Shown here in pieces: positions 8,585 to 17,678 of a stretch of DNA of 64,000 nt (positions within the stretch are counted from its first letter, which is position 1; each line of letters opens with the position of its first letter). The notes beneath the pieces are model-generated. The model saw only the letters and a list, made by a program, of their open reading frames with translations. It was not told the DNA's origin and searched no databases. The DNA is taken from NCBI RefSeq assembly GCF_024380015.1, contig NZ_CP101508.1, forward strand, positions 1,798,902 to 1,862,901, in the 5' to 3' direction. The translations under genes were made by a program, and so were the position numbers. This DNA comes from Photobacterium atrarenae. GTDB taxonomy: Bacteria; Pseudomonadota; Gammaproteobacteria; Enterobacterales; Vibrionaceae.

Positions 8585-9484
8585 TTATTGACTGGTTTGC
8601 TCAGTTGGCTTTTTCTGCCTGATCAGCGCAAAGATCCGGGCTCCCAGCACTGAGATCAGCAACCCGACCAAGATCAGGCTGGCACCGACCGATTCGATCA
8701 AACTGAACGCTTCATCCAGCAGCAAGCTAGACCCCAGCATTCCGACCAAGGGGATCAACAGCGCAAACGGCGTCACCGCCGCAGCTTGATGGTTCTTCAG
8801 CAACCAGCCCCAAATCGCAAACGCCAGGAGTGTGGAGATATACCCCACATAAGCGACCGATAGCCATGTTTTCTCGGTCGTTTCTAACAGCAAGGCCAGC
8901 GGCGCTTGTGTCTCAAACAGATAGGAAAGCACAAAGAGCGGCAGTGGCGGCACGATACTGACCCAGACCATGAAATGCAGCAGATTGACCGATGACATTT
9001 GCTTCATGATCAAATTGGAGACCGCCCAGAACAGGGCCGCCAGAATAATCATGGAAACGCCCTGCAACGTGGCATTGCCGTTCGAAGTGATAAAAAACAG
9101 ACTAAAACCAACCACAGCGATCACGATACCCAGAATTTGGGATCGGGAGATACTTTCCTTAAGCCACAGCACGCTGAGCAGAATGGTAAAAATCACCTGG
9201 GCCTGGAGCAGCAGCGAGGAAATCCCGGCCGACGCATCTTCCTGCATCGCGATGAACAGCAAGCCGAATTTCATCACCCCGAGAAACAGGCCGACGCCCA
9301 GCACATTCCAGACCGATGTTTTCGGAAATGGCACGATCAATATCGCAGGGACGGCAACGATTAAAAAACGCAGTCCGGAAAACAGTAATGGGGGGAGTTC
9401 ATCCAGCCCGAACTTAATCACAGAAAAGTTCAGCCCCCAAATCACCACAACCAGCAATGCCAACGCGATACTTCTGATGTCCAT
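8585..9484 (-). CDS. EamA/DMT family inner-membrane transporter
   Basis: At 299 residues with ten predicted hydrophobic helices in two EamA repeats, this fits the drug/metabolite transporter superfamily. The first repeat contains the typical VVIWGLNFSVIKFGL start and SGLRFLIVAVPAIL; the second begins ILAALFWAVSNLIMKQ. These proteins export metabolites or amino acids across the inner membrane. The C-terminus is basic (LIRQKKPTEQTSQ) and cytosolic. The substrate is not predictable. Confidence 0.88.
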   Translation of the reverse strand: MDIRSIALALLVVVIWGLNFSVIKFGLDELPPLLFSGLRFLIVAVPAILIVPFPKTSVWNVLGVGLFLGVMKFGLLFIAMQEDASAGISSLLLQAQVIFTILLSVLWLKESISRSQILGIVIAVVGFSLFFITSNGNATLQGVSMIILAALFWAVSNLIMKQMSSVNLLHFMVWVSIVPPLPLFVLSYLFETQAPLALLLETTEKTWLSVAYVGYISTLLAFAIWGWLLKNHQAAAVTPFALLIPLVGMLGSSLLLDEAFSLIESVGASLILVGLLISVLGARIFALIRQKKPTEQTSQ

Positions 9485-9607
9485 TTCATTTCTCTCCAGC
9501 TGAAACTGTCCGCAGATCCCATGCTTTCTGATTAATATTCAGATAATCCATATCCACATCATCCTGAATCAGCCGGTCCGGGTATCCCCGAACCTGCTTA
9601 TAAATGA

Positions 9608-9634
9608 AAAGCTCACCAGAATCTGGTGAGCTTT
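9608..9634 (-). terminator. Intrinsic terminator after the 145-residue membrane protein
   Basis: A perfect 13-bp inverted repeat (AAAGCTCACCAGA / TCTGGTGAGCTTT) sits 5 bp beyond the stop of the minus-strand gene ending at 9639. The T-run lies at the end of the arm. Confidence 0.75.
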
Positions 9635-9638
9635 GTGT

Positions 9639-10076
9639 TTAGTTCGACAATTTGATTACGAGCGCCGCATGAAGCAATTTCAGCTGTTCGTATTCTTCTT
9701 CGGTACGGCAACGTACCAATGGCACCCATTGATCGCCCGAGTCATCCGAGCTGCGAAACTCAGCACGCAGCTCATACTTTTTGGCGGTCATCAAAGCCAA
9801 TGGCAAACAACCCAGGAACACGAAAATCCCGAACACCGGGACAAACGCCCAAGTGGCAGCAGAAAGCACCAAGGCCAAGCAAAACGCTCTGATCGCATGA
9901 TCCTTGTAACCCAGCTGCTTCAGCGCCACCTGCTTCATTTTTCTCAGCGGATACGCCTCTTTCCGGACCAGCAGCTCTGAAGCTGTAATTTGAAAATCTT
10001 CAGCGCTGTAAGGTCGGCGAAAACGGATCGCCTGCAACCCTTGTTTATTATCCTGATCGCTCACGTCATTCTCCAT
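9639..10076 (-). CDS. Hypothetical two-helix membrane protein, 145 residues
   Basis: I recognise no family with confidence. A soluble N-terminal part of about 65 residues (ITASELLVRKEAYPLRK) leads into two adjacent hydrophobic segments (ALVLSAATWAFVPVFGIFV and LGCLPLALM) that would form a helical hairpin, then a polar C-terminal domain. The layout resembles small DUF6232-type proteins, but that is only an impression. The gene stands alone with its own terminator. Confidence 0.6.
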   Translation of the reverse strand: MENDVSDQDNKQGLQAIRFRRPYSAEDFQITASELLVRKEAYPLRKMKQVALKQLGYKDHAIRAFCLALVLSAATWAFVPVFGIFVFLGCLPLALMTAKKYELRAEFRSSDDSGDQWVPLVRCRTEEEYEQLKLLHAALVIKLSN

Positions 10077-10193
10077 GGTTGTAAAGGAAGTAAAAACTAC
10101 TTAAATCATGGATATACGGAGCAAACCTCATTGTTATAAACAATTTCAATCAAAATATCCAATATCATAGCGATTGGATATGAATTTCCGTGG

Positions 10194-10760
10194 CTACGGC
10201 TGCTCTCGCCACTGAGTGTTAGTAATTTTATATAAGCAGTGACGAACCAACGGATGATCCGACGGCAATTTCGGATGATCAAAGTCCTGATTGACATTTT
10301 CCATCCCGATTTTGCGCATCACACGCTGGGAAGGCTCATTAGTGAGCGTCGTAAACGCATAGACCGCCGGGGCATCCAGCGTCTCAAACGCATATTTCAA
10401 CGCAGCCTGGGCAGCTTCCGGAGCATAGCCTTTGCCCCAGAACTCAGCGGCCAGTCGCCAGCCGATCTCAACAAACGGAGCTTCCGGGATCCCGCTGTCT
10501 TCATCCTGACGATGCAGCCCGACAAATCCCATAAACTCACCGGTTTCTTTGAGCTCTGCTGCCCAGAATCCCCAGCCTCTGTCGGTGATTAACGTTCTGA
10601 TAATGTCCGCTTGATGATCACTTTCCTCCCGGCTTAAAGGGGCCGGAAAATATCGCATCACATGTGAATCTGCGCAAAGCCGGGCATATTCATCTAAATC
10701 ACTATCCCGCCATTGACGCAGTCTGATCCGTTCACTTTCCAAACTATTTTCCATAAACAT
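10194..10760 (-). CDS. GNAT N-acetyltransferase, RimJ/RimL type
   Basis: This is an Acetyltransf_3-type protein of 188 residues: ESERIRLRQWRDSDLDEYA at the N-terminus, MGFVGLHRQD in the central strand, EIGWRLAAEFWGKGYAPEA forming the acetyl-CoA binding motif, and TLTNEPSQRVMRKIGME. Such enzymes acetylate the N-terminal amine of proteins or small amines. The ATG at 10760 was chosen because AAGGA precedes it by 6 bp; an upstream GTG at 10778 lacks such a site. Confidence 0.87.
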   Translation of the reverse strand: MFMENSLESERIRLRQWRDSDLDEYARLCADSHVMRYFPAPLSREESDHQADIIRTLITDRGWGFWAAELKETGEFMGFVGLHRQDEDSGIPEAPFVEIGWRLAAEFWGKGYAPEAAQAALKYAFETLDAPAVYAFTTLTNEPSQRVMRKIGMENVNQDFDHPKLPSDHPLVRHCLYKITNTQWREQP

Positions 10761-10801
10761 GTACTTTCCTTCTGCCACAAATGCCCGAACTTACCTACCC
10801 G

Positions 10802-11410
10802 TTACAGGGTCTTGTTATAATAAGCCACCATGTCTTCCTGACTCATAGCCGCTTCTTCCAGATTCTGCTGTTGTTTCAAAATCTGCCCCAGCGAAGGCAA
10901 GATGGAGCGCTCGACCCGATATTCGCCGTCCCATAACTTGGCCCGCATAATCGCTTTGGCGCAGTGGAAGAACATGGATTCCGCTTTCACCTGGATGACC
11001 AGTTTGGCTGGCTTATTCCCGTCCGGGCACAGTGCTAGCCGCTGTTCATCGGTATGCAAACTCGCCGTCCCCTTGATTCTCACCACTTCATCAATGCCGG
11101 GGACCATGATCATCATCCCCACCTGCGGGCGTTCCAGGATATTCTTGAAGCTGTCGAGGCGATTATTGCCTGAGCTATCCGGGATCAGGAGTGTGTTCGA
11201 ATCCACCACCTTCACAAACCCCGGTACGCCACCGCGAGGAGAAACGTCGGTAAAGCCGTCTTCATCAACCGTCGAGATAACGATAAAGGGACTATGCTCA
11301 ATCAGGCGTTGGACATATTCATCAATCCGATAAATCGTCTTGTTGCCTGCGCGATTACTTGGCTGACGATAAAGCTGCATCAGTTGTTCAAGGGTTTCAA
11401 TTTGTTCCAT
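10802..11410 (-). CDS. Pyridoxamine 5'-phosphate oxidase-like protein (MSMEG_1061 type)
   Basis: This 202-residue split-barrel flavoprotein resembles the PPOX subfamily typified by MSMEG_1061. Visible features are FIVISTVDEDGFTDVSPRG in the first strands, LLIPDSSGNNRLDSF and the FHCAKAIMRAKLW motif near residue 160. Members bind FMN or F420; the specific reaction is unknown. The start is the ATG at 11410, preceded by GGAAG with short spacing; a GTG at 11422 is also in frame. Confidence 0.82.
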   Translation of the reverse strand: MEQIETLEQLMQLYRQPSNRAGNKTIYRIDEYVQRLIEHSPFIVISTVDEDGFTDVSPRGGVPGFVKVVDSNTLLIPDSSGNNRLDSFKNILERPQVGMMIMVPGIDEVVRIKGTASLHTDEQRLALCPDGNKPAKLVIQVKAESMFFHCAKAIMRAKLWDGEYRVERSILPSLGQILKQQQNLEEAAMSQEDMVAYYNKTL

Positions 11411-11639
11411 CTCGACTTCCACTCCAATCTTAATCTGCCTAGCGCGCCAGTTTCTTCAGCACTTGCGTTGAAAACGCCGAACCCAGATAAAGTATTGATC
11501 GGCTTTACAACACAAGAACATCATTATGCAAACTGAAGCACGAATAGTATCAACTCGTTGCACATGATTACAGAATAATTTTGAACAAAGACGCACAGAT
11601 AGCATGATTTTTGGCTATAACAGTGCACCATGATGATTT

Positions 11640-12593
11640 TTAATGGTGTTTCGCTAGCCACTGTTCGATATCCCGGACAACTTGATCCACCTCACTGGTG
11701 CCGTCCGCTTGCTTGAATGCGTGATCCAATCCAGCATAGGACTGATACGTGATATTCGACTTAGCTTTCATTAATTCCCTGGCCTGCTCCTGCGCGAGCT
11801 GCGGTGAGACACTGAGATCTTGTTCGGACTGAACCAGCATGACCGGGACATCGACCGCTGCAATCACAGCGGTTTGATCGAGTTTCAGCATCTCCCGCCA
11901 CCACTGATAGCCATGACCACTGACGTTCATTTCAAACGGTTCGCTGGTCGCGACATGGCGGGTGAACCCCATAAACCCTTCGGCACTCTCCTGATAAGCT
12001 GCCTCAGACGGGATCGACGCCTTCATGCTATGGAGAACATCTTCCACAAACCAACGTCCGCCGCCGTTCAACGCCACGCTCTGCGACACAACGTCACTTT
12101 CGGATGCCAGCAAATTCGCCACAACAGCACCTTCACTCCCACCCAACAGAACCACTCTGTCATAGGCGGTTTGCGCCGTCAGGTGATCCAGCACCTGCTG
12201 ATAATCCTCAACCCGCTGGCTGGGCGAATCATTCTGGATATAACTCGCCGGGCAATCTTCCCGTTCAGATTTCTCAACCCAGGCCAGATTGGCATCGATG
12301 CCGTACTTTTCCACCGTCAGAACATCGGCCCCCGGAAGGACGGCAGGAAAGGTGTCGTTTATCAGGGTGTTATGATAAACACTATTACAGTCAGACCCTT
12401 GGATCAGCACTAGCAGCGATTTGCTTTCAAGTGCCGACGCCGAGCGTGTAACATAATAGGTGATTGTTGATTGGTCGGAGCGTGCTAATGTTTGCGAGGT
12501 TTTCGCGGGTATCGTGCTTGCCTGCAAACCGGCAGAAATACTGCTGAATGAAAAGAAGATCGTTGCTCTAACTATGTGGCGCATGTTCATCAA
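11640..12593 (-). CDS. Secreted alpha/beta hydrolase
   Basis: The N-terminus (about 25 residues, ending SAGLQAS) is a signal peptide, so the enzyme acts in the periplasm or outside. The nucleophile elbow is LLGGSEGAV with Ser153, and the catalytic His is probably in AGLDHAFKQ near residue 292; an aspartate in SEQDLSVSPQ is in the usual acid position. Cys residues at 69 and 114 could pair. The protein is a serine hydrolase or esterase of unknown substrate. Confidence 0.8.
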   Translation of the reverse strand: MMNMRHIVRATIFFSFSSISAGLQASTIPAKTSQTLARSDQSTITYYVTRSASALESKSLLVLIQGSDCNSVYHNTLINDTFPAVLPGADVLTVEKYGIDANLAWVEKSEREDCPASYIQNDSPSQRVEDYQQVLDHLTAQTAYDRVVLLGGSEGAVVANLLASESDVVSQSVALNGGGRWFVEDVLHSMKASIPSEAAYQESAEGFMGFTRHVATSEPFEMNVSGHGYQWWREMLKLDQTAVIAAVDVPVMLVQSEQDLSVSPQLAQEQARELMKAKSNITYQSYAGLDHAFKQADGTSEVDQVVRDIEQWLAKHH

Positions 12594-12643
12594 GGGTCCC
12601 TGCCTGTCCTATTTCAAAGTTCCAACACGATGCAGTATCCGGC

Positions 12644-13255
12644 TTATAAGGCTTTCAGTTGATTCAACACGGCTTCCGCCAGCGCCCGGTGATTCACCGC
12701 ATCCATATGAATGCCATCGTCAATACTTGATATGCAGTGAGCTGCAGCATCGATAAAGTGACACCCGAACTGCGCAGCAAGTTCAGCATAAATTGGCGAT
12801 AGCTGCTGACTTGCCTCTAATGCCCCCTGAAATGAGAGATTGATCTCATGGTTATGGGACACTCTGATATGTGGCGGGGCAATCAAAATGATCTCCGGCT
12901 GCGGTTGTAACTGTGTCCGAGTCATCTCCAGTAAATCGCTCACACTCTGAGCGATCGCTTCCGGCGTCCGGTTCAAACGACATTTCAGATCATTCGTCCC
13001 AAGCATGATAATCACCACATCAAGCGGTTCATGGGTTTCCAGAACAATCGGTAGGTATTTGCCACCGTCTCTGCCGAAAAAAAGCGGATCTTCAACGCCG
13101 GTAGTTCTGCCATTCAGGCCTTCCTCAAACACACGAAAGGAATCCCCCAGCAATGTCGATAAATGCCCGGGCCATCGGGTTTCCCAGGAATATCGACCAC
13201 CACCGGGGATATAACCCCAAACATTCGAATCGCCGTAACAAAGCACTGTTTTCAT
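12644..13255 (-). CDS. SGNH/GDSL hydrolase
   Basis: All the SGNH blocks are visible: YGDSNVWGY with Ser10 (block I), GLNGRTTG (block II Gly/Asn), MLGTNDL (block III, residues 86-89) and DGIHMD near residue 184 (block V with the catalytic Asp-His pair). No signal peptide is present, so it is probably cytosolic. The family includes arylesterases, acyl-CoA thioesterases and carbohydrate esterases; the extended loop after GYIPGGGRYSWETRW resembles the arylesterase-like group. Confidence 0.87.
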   Translation of the reverse strand: MKTVLCYGDSNVWGYIPGGGRYSWETRWPGHLSTLLGDSFRVFEEGLNGRTTGVEDPLFFGRDGGKYLPIVLETHEPLDVVIIMLGTNDLKCRLNRTPEAIAQSVSDLLEMTRTQLQPQPEIILIAPPHIRVSHNHEINLSFQGALEASQQLSPIYAELAAQFGCHFIDAAAHCISSIDDGIHMDAVNHRALAEAVLNQLKAL

Positions 13256-13298
13256 GAATTTTTACTCTCGTGTTCTTATCAGGTTTTCATCCGCCGCC

Positions 13299-13709
13299 TT
13301 AAAACGGTAGTGCCTCATACTGCTTCACACTATCCAGGCGCTCATCCCATTCAGCCTTGCTCGACATAAACAAATGCGCATCAGGCCGATTGACTAGCGG
13401 ACTATCCAGGCTTCCTGCCGGGACGACGAGTAGTGTCCCGTCCATCTGCACATTCGGTAAGGCTGAACCGCATTCAGCGCAGAACGACTTGCAGTGCCGG
13501 GTAGACGGTAACTGAAACGTTTTCACGAAGGCCTGCCCCTGTAGCCAGGTTAACTGCGCTGTCGCAGAAAACAGATTCGCACCGTGGGCTGAACCCGTAT
13601 CCTTTTGGCACCGACTACAATGGCAGAGATAGAAGCTGTCGAAGCTCCCCTGAACCTCAAACTTGACGGCTCCGCACAGGCATGAGCCCGAGTGTTTGCT
13701 TGTCATCAC
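13299..13709 (-). CDS. GFA family protein (CENP-V/GFA domain)
   Basis: This 136-residue zinc protein has the GFA Cys pattern: GSCLCGAVKF, CHCSRCQKDTGSA and SFCAECGSALP. The family was named for glutathione-dependent formaldehyde-activating enzyme, but its members' activity is largely unproven; two zinc ions are bound by the Cys clusters. A second, divergent GFA gene lies at 19593. Confidence 0.87.
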   Translation of the reverse strand: MMTSKHSGSCLCGAVKFEVQGSFDSFYLCHCSRCQKDTGSAHGANLFSATAQLTWLQGQAFVKTFQLPSTRHCKSFCAECGSALPNVQMDGTLLVVPAGSLDSPLVNRPDAHLFMSSKAEWDERLDSVKQYEALPF

Positions 13710-13820
13710 GTACCTCCTTGCTTGTTATGCATCGGTAGAAAAACCCCAAAGGTTATGCCTTTTTATCACCCTGTTTTGAGACTAGACTGTGTGTATGTTC
13801 ATCCAACTGAAGGACACACA

Positions 13821-14294
13821 ATGATCGAACAAGGACAAAAGCTGCCGGCAGTCACGCTCAGCGAACTCACGAAAGATGGCATGGTCACCCATGAAGTCGC
13901 CGAATTATTTGCCAATAAAAAAGCGGTGCTGTTTGCCGTGCCTGGCGCATTTACCCCGACTTGCTCTGAGCAACATCTGCCGGGCTATGTCGTCAATGCC
14001 GATAAGCTGAAAGCCAAAGGTGTGGATCTGATTGCTTGTGTTGCGGTCAACGACGCCTTCGTCATGAAAGCCTGGGGGGATGATCAAAATGCCTCTGAGA
14101 TCATGATGCTGGCTGACGGTGATGGAAGCTTCACCAAAGCACTGGGCCTTGAGATGGATACAGCCGGGTTCGGCGGCCTCCGTTCTCAGCGCTATGCCAT
14201 GATTATCGACAATGGCGTGGTCACCCAGCTTAATGTCGAAGAGCCACAAAGCTTTGAAGTCAGCAACGCTGAAACCATTCTCGACAGCCTGTAA
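13821..14294 (+). CDS. Prx5-type peroxiredoxin
   Basis: The 157-residue redoxin has PGAFTPTCSEQHLPGY, the Prx5 active-site pattern with the peroxidatic Cys. A conserved Arg follows in GGLRSQRYAM. It reduces peroxides in the cytosol using glutathione, glutaredoxin or thioredoxin. AAGGA lies 7 bp before the ATG at 13821; the frame is open to 13692, but that extension overlaps the divergent GFA gene and is not family-like. It is the only plus-strand gene in this long minus-strand stretch and has its own terminator. Confidence 0.92.
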   Translation: MIEQGQKLPAVTLSELTKDGMVTHEVAELFANKKAVLFAVPGAFTPTCSEQHLPGYVVNADKLKAKGVDLIACVAVNDAFVMKAWGDDQNASEIMMLADGDGSFTKALGLEMDTAGFGGLRSQRYAMIIDNGVVTQLNVEEPQSFEVSNAETILDSL

Positions 14295-14320
14295 TCACAT
14301 ATCGATTGGCAAGAACATTC

Positions 14321-14347
14321 AAAACGGAAGCCTGGCTTCCGTTTTTT
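14321..14347. terminator. Bidirectional terminator between peroxiredoxin and GNAT genes
   Basis: A 12-bp inverted repeat (AAAACGGAAGCC / GGCTTCCGTTTT) has A-tract and T-tract flanks on both sides. It lies 27 bp after the peroxiredoxin stop and touches the stop of the convergent gene at 14346. Confidence 0.85.
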
Positions 14348-14888
14348 ATCCACGCCACTTTGCCCGGCTCAATCCATAGACCGCGTGGTCAACGGTCCGT
14401 CCATTGAGGTTTTCCGCTCGGGTAATCACGCCTTCCAGCTCAAACCCCAAACGCTCACACACCCTGCGGCTCGGTCGATTCTCGACCGCGGCTGAGATCT
14501 GGACTTTTTCCATCGCCAATTGTTCAAAAGCAATCTCGATCATTTTCTCCACCGACTGACTGACGATGCCCTGTCCCTGATATTGCTTGCTCAACCAGTA
14601 GCCGATTTCGACTTTCTTCAGCTCGGTGTTAATCGTATTAAAACTGATGTTACCGGCCACTTGTCCCTCAACGATCATCGCGCAGGTCAGCGACTTTCCG
14701 GCCGCATAGCCTTGTAGCGCATTCTGAATGAAGGTCAGAAAAAACGCTTCCGAATCTGCATGCGCAGGCCAAACCAACCATTGTCCGAGATAGTCTCGCT
14801 CTTGCGAGACAATTTTCAGATATTGCTTTGCAAATGAAGGCTGAACTAATGCCAGCGCCAACCCTTCTTTCACTTCCTGTGTAAACAT
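14346..14888 (-). CDS. GNAT N-acetyltransferase, RimL-like
   Basis: This 180-residue protein resembles RimL ribosomal-protein serine acetyltransferases: the central EIGYWLSKQYQGQGIVSQS motif binds acetyl-CoA, and AAVENRPSRRVCERLGFELE is the typical late helix-strand. Similarity to true RimL versus its paralogues cannot be resolved here. The ATG at 14888 is preceded by AGGG; an in-frame ATG at 14906 is also possible. Confidence 0.86.
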   Translation of the reverse strand: MFTQEVKEGLALALVQPSFAKQYLKIVSQERDYLGQWLVWPAHADSEAFFLTFIQNALQGYAAGKSLTCAMIVEGQVAGNISFNTINTELKKVEIGYWLSKQYQGQGIVSQSVEKMIEIAFEQLAMEKVQISAAVENRPSRRVCERLGFELEGVITRAENLNGRTVDHAVYGLSRAKWRG

Positions 14889-14934
14889 AAACGCCCTGTT
14901 TCTCATGATTCTTTATGATGATTGCGCTGAATGA

Positions 14935-15894
14935 CTATTGCGCTGACTGTGCTTGCGTGTAAGCCAGTAAATTTTCGAATGCCACTCGAAAATAAAGCGC
15001 GTAACTGCTCTGTTCGACGTAGCCCAAATGCGGTGTGGCTAATACATTCGGCAAACTCAGCAACGGCTCGTTGTCTGTCGTCACAGGTTCACTCTCGAAA
15101 ACATCCAGTGCCGCCTGTTTGATGGGGTGGCGAGAGAGTTCATCATATAAGGCGTGGGGCTCGACCAGCTCCGCCCGGCTCGTGTTAACAAATAATGTAT
15201 CCGGTTTCATTAATGCCAGGTCAGCCTTGGTGACACAACCTCTCGTCACATCATTTAAGCGCAGGTGTAACGAGACGATATCGGCAGAACGGAAAAAGTG
15301 CTCTTTTGAACTTGCCGCTTCAAAGCCATCGCTTGTGGCTTTACTCCTGGATGCCTCGCTCCCCCAAACCAACACCCGCATACCAAAGGCTTTGGCGTAT
15401 TGTGCAATACGCTGACCTATCTTCCCATAACCCCAAATGCCTACAATCAGCCCGTTTAAAGTGCGGCCCAAACCCAATTCACCGGACTGCTGCCAATGAC
15501 CCTGTTGAAGATTGGAAACATAAGCCGGAATATGCCGAGATGCAGACATGATTAATGCCCAGCATAATTCCGATGGCGCAACAGGGGATCCAACGCCTTC
15601 CAGCACTTTCACCCCGTACTGTTCGCACAACTGCGGATCGATATGATTGCTGACTTTCCCAGTCTGACTGATGACTTTCAAATCAGGTAATTTCGCTAAT
15701 AAAGATTCGGTGATTTGAGTTCTTTCACGAATGAGCACCAAGGCTTCGATGCCCGCTAACTGTTCTGCGAGTCGATCTTCATCATGGAATGTCTCCGTCA
15801 GCACCGTCACCTCATGATGACGCAATAACTCAAAACATTTGAGGTCTTTTACGACATTCTGATAATCGTCCAATATTGCAATTTTCACTAACAA
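14935..15894 (-). CDS. D-2-hydroxyacid dehydrogenase family protein
   Basis: The 319-residue protein has the NAD-binding Rossmann motif WGYGKIGQRIA and the catalytic-domain features of the D-isomer family: ISQTGKVSNHID, NTSRAELVEP (with the active-site Arg region) and DVFESEPV, and ATPHLGYVEQ with the catalytic His. These enzymes reduce 2-keto acids or oxidise D-2-hydroxy acids with NAD(P). The substrate is not evident and no pathway partners are adjacent. Confidence 0.88.
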   Translation of the reverse strand: MLVKIAILDDYQNVVKDLKCFELLRHHEVTVLTETFHDEDRLAEQLAGIEALVLIRERTQITESLLAKLPDLKVISQTGKVSNHIDPQLCEQYGVKVLEGVGSPVAPSELCWALIMSASRHIPAYVSNLQQGHWQQSGELGLGRTLNGLIVGIWGYGKIGQRIAQYAKAFGMRVLVWGSEASRSKATSDGFEAASSKEHFFRSADIVSLHLRLNDVTRGCVTKADLALMKPDTLFVNTSRAELVEPHALYDELSRHPIKQAALDVFESEPVTTDNEPLLSLPNVLATPHLGYVEQSSYALYFRVAFENLLAYTQAQSAQ

Positions 15895-15942
15895 CTCCTT
15901 GGCCTCTATCGACGATTAGTCCTAAACCTACCCATAAAAAAT

Positions 15943-16221
15943 TCAGAACCGCTTCATCGGCTTTACACACGCGCCATCAATTTCAGGATGGACAATAAGG
16001 CGACCATGAAAAGCTATCAAGCCCATATTTTTTCTGACCCGCTCAGCCCAGAACGCGCCTATCACGAAGCCAATACCACCCATGGTAGCCACCAGGGGAA
16101 GGCTGACCTGATCACGTGCAATACAAATAAGACCGGCCAGGAAAATACCGCCACACATCGGTGAACCGGCGACTTTCAACCACAACAACACATGTATGAG
16201 TACGGCATAAAATTTAATCAT
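15943..16221 (-). CDS. Small hypothetical membrane protein, 92 residues
   Basis: Two hydrophobic stretches (KFYAVLIHVLLWLKVAG and LPLVATMGGIGFVIGAFW) flank a short loop, suggesting a small integral membrane protein with a soluble C-terminal tail. I recognise no family. It lies 40 bp downstream of the MAPEG gene on the same strand and may be cotranscribed with it. Confidence 0.6.
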   Translation of the reverse strand: MIKFYAVLIHVLLWLKVAGSPMCGGIFLAGLICIARDQVSLPLVATMGGIGFVIGAFWAERVRKNMGLIAFHGRLIVHPEIDGACVKPMKRF

Positions 16222-16261
16222 AGAACTCCATTTTCATTGTTATTTGAGAGGGTAAAACTCG

Positions 16262-16666
16262 TTATAGCCACCGCATGATACCGGCCATAAACACCGCGAC
16301 CAGACTAAACAAACTCAAGCCAAATGCGATGCTGCGCGCCAGTTTGATATCTAAATAATAAAAAGTCATGTGCGCAATTCGAGACACCAGGTAGACCAAA
16401 GCACTCATATTGACCACGTTCGGTGACGCCTGCGACAATAAAGCGAATATCACAAACGTAATAAATATCGCCACACTTTCATTCATATTCAAATGCGCCC
16501 GTGTGGCACGAAACAGCAAATGGTCATGATTGTGTTCAACAGGATAACCCGGCACATGCTTCTGTTTTAAAGCAATCACATCTGCCATGAGCAGTTGAAT
16601 AAACATCAACAGCCCAACGAAACCAACAACCATAACTGTGATTTGGTAGTCAACCAGATACGCCAT
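16262..16666 (-). CDS. MAPEG family membrane protein
   Basis: This 134-residue protein has four hydrophobic helices and the MAPEG signature RATRAHLNMNESVAIFITF, in which the Arg, Asn and Glu line the glutathione site in known members. Eukaryotic homologues are microsomal glutathione transferases; the bacterial role is probably detoxification. It is apparently the first gene of a two-gene unit. Confidence 0.85.
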   Translation of the reverse strand: MAYLVDYQITVMVVGFVGLLMFIQLLMADVIALKQKHVPGYPVEHNHDHLLFRATRAHLNMNESVAIFITFVIFALLSQASPNVVNMSALVYLVSRIAHMTFYYLDIKLARSIAFGLSLFSLVAVFMAGIMRWL

Positions 16667-17009
16667 CTTACACTCTCCCTATGTATAGAAGTCCGGAATG
16701 ATTTGGGATTCGCGTTTTCGTATGCTTCATCTCACCCGAATCAACTTGAAATCTATCACAGGCATCCCCTATCCCGGTGTGTACCTTCTGTGTGCGACAG
16801 CTTTTTTCGATGTACTTCTCAATAACGACAATGAGTGTTAAAAGAGCATTCTTAAAATAGTATCCTCCGCGAAACGTGCAACAGAAAGCCTCGCGCATTC
16901 AGCCATATTCAAAGCTGAATACACGAGGTTGGATGTTCAATATTTCAGTCGAATTTTTAGGGTAATACGACTTTATACTTCGTCTAACTTACATTTTATT
17001 GCGAAACTT
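16667..17009. other. Intergenic region with one inverted repeat
   Basis: I see no convincing gene in these 343 bp. At 16889-16928 an imperfect inverted repeat is present (inner arms ATTCAGC / GCTGAAT, outer arms CCTCG / CGAGG) without a following T-run. It could be an operator or an RNA structure of the MAPEG leader. Confidence 0.5.
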
Positions 17010-17591
17010 TTAACCGCACTGATTCTTTACCGCACTGAGCCCTTGCCAGTCTTCTAAGTCCTGGTCTGGTTTTTCAGCTCGGAATTTTGCATACTGCTCG
17101 ATACCCAGTTTATCTTCCAGAATATCAACTTGAATACCCTTTTCCCGAAGTAAGGCTTCATTCCCACCAGCATTGGTGACATCGCCGACAACCACCCGGC
17201 TAAAGCCGCGCATATACAGTAAGGTCGCACAGACATCGCACGGGCTCAGGCTGGTAAACAAGGTTGTTTGGCTAAAGTCGATGCGTCCCGCATCCCGAAT
17301 GGCGGAGGTTTCCCCATGATTATAAGGGTGATCTTCCTGAATCAGGGTGTTATGTCCTTTGCCAACAATCTGCCCTGTTGTATTGTCAACAATCACTGCG
17401 CCAATCGGGCACCCCCCTTCTTCGTCACTCTTTTGTGCGAGGTAAACGGCAATTCGCATATAATCAGCATCCGTTAATCCTTGAACAAAGTCTTGGCCAA
17501 TCAACACTGGTAAACTTTGCGTCGGCATATGGGCAATGGCTCTTAAGACTGCTTCATTGTTCTCGGAATAAGATTTGAACAAGGCTTCCAT
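17010..17591 (-). CDS. Cytosine deaminase-like nucleoside deaminase (fungal FCY1 type)
   Basis: The zinc deaminase motifs are NHGETSAIRD (HxE, residues 92-94, His and proton-shuttling Glu) and SLSPCDVCATLL (PCxxC, residues 117-121). The surroundings GCPIGAVIVDN, GRIDFSQTTLFTSLSPCD and the C-terminal EDW closely follow the pattern of yeast cytosine deaminase FCY1 rather than bacterial CodA, which is an amidohydrolase. A 40-residue N-terminal extension precedes the catalytic domain. The likely reaction is deamination of cytosine or a related free base in the cytosol. It is single, without neighbours in pyrimidine metabolism. Confidence 0.82.
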   Translation of the reverse strand: MEALFKSYSENNEAVLRAIAHMPTQSLPVLIGQDFVQGLTDADYMRIAVYLAQKSDEEGGCPIGAVIVDNTTGQIVGKGHNTLIQEDHPYNHGETSAIRDAGRIDFSQTTLFTSLSPCDVCATLLYMRGFSRVVVGDVTNAGGNEALLREKGIQVDILEDKLGIEQYAKFRAEKPDQDLEDWQGLSAVKNQCG

Positions 17592-17678
17592 CTAATTTTC
17601 TCCAATAATTCACTAAGGCCATTGGCATCATAAAACACCACCGACGAAATCTACACCGGCATTGAGCCTGAAGACAAA

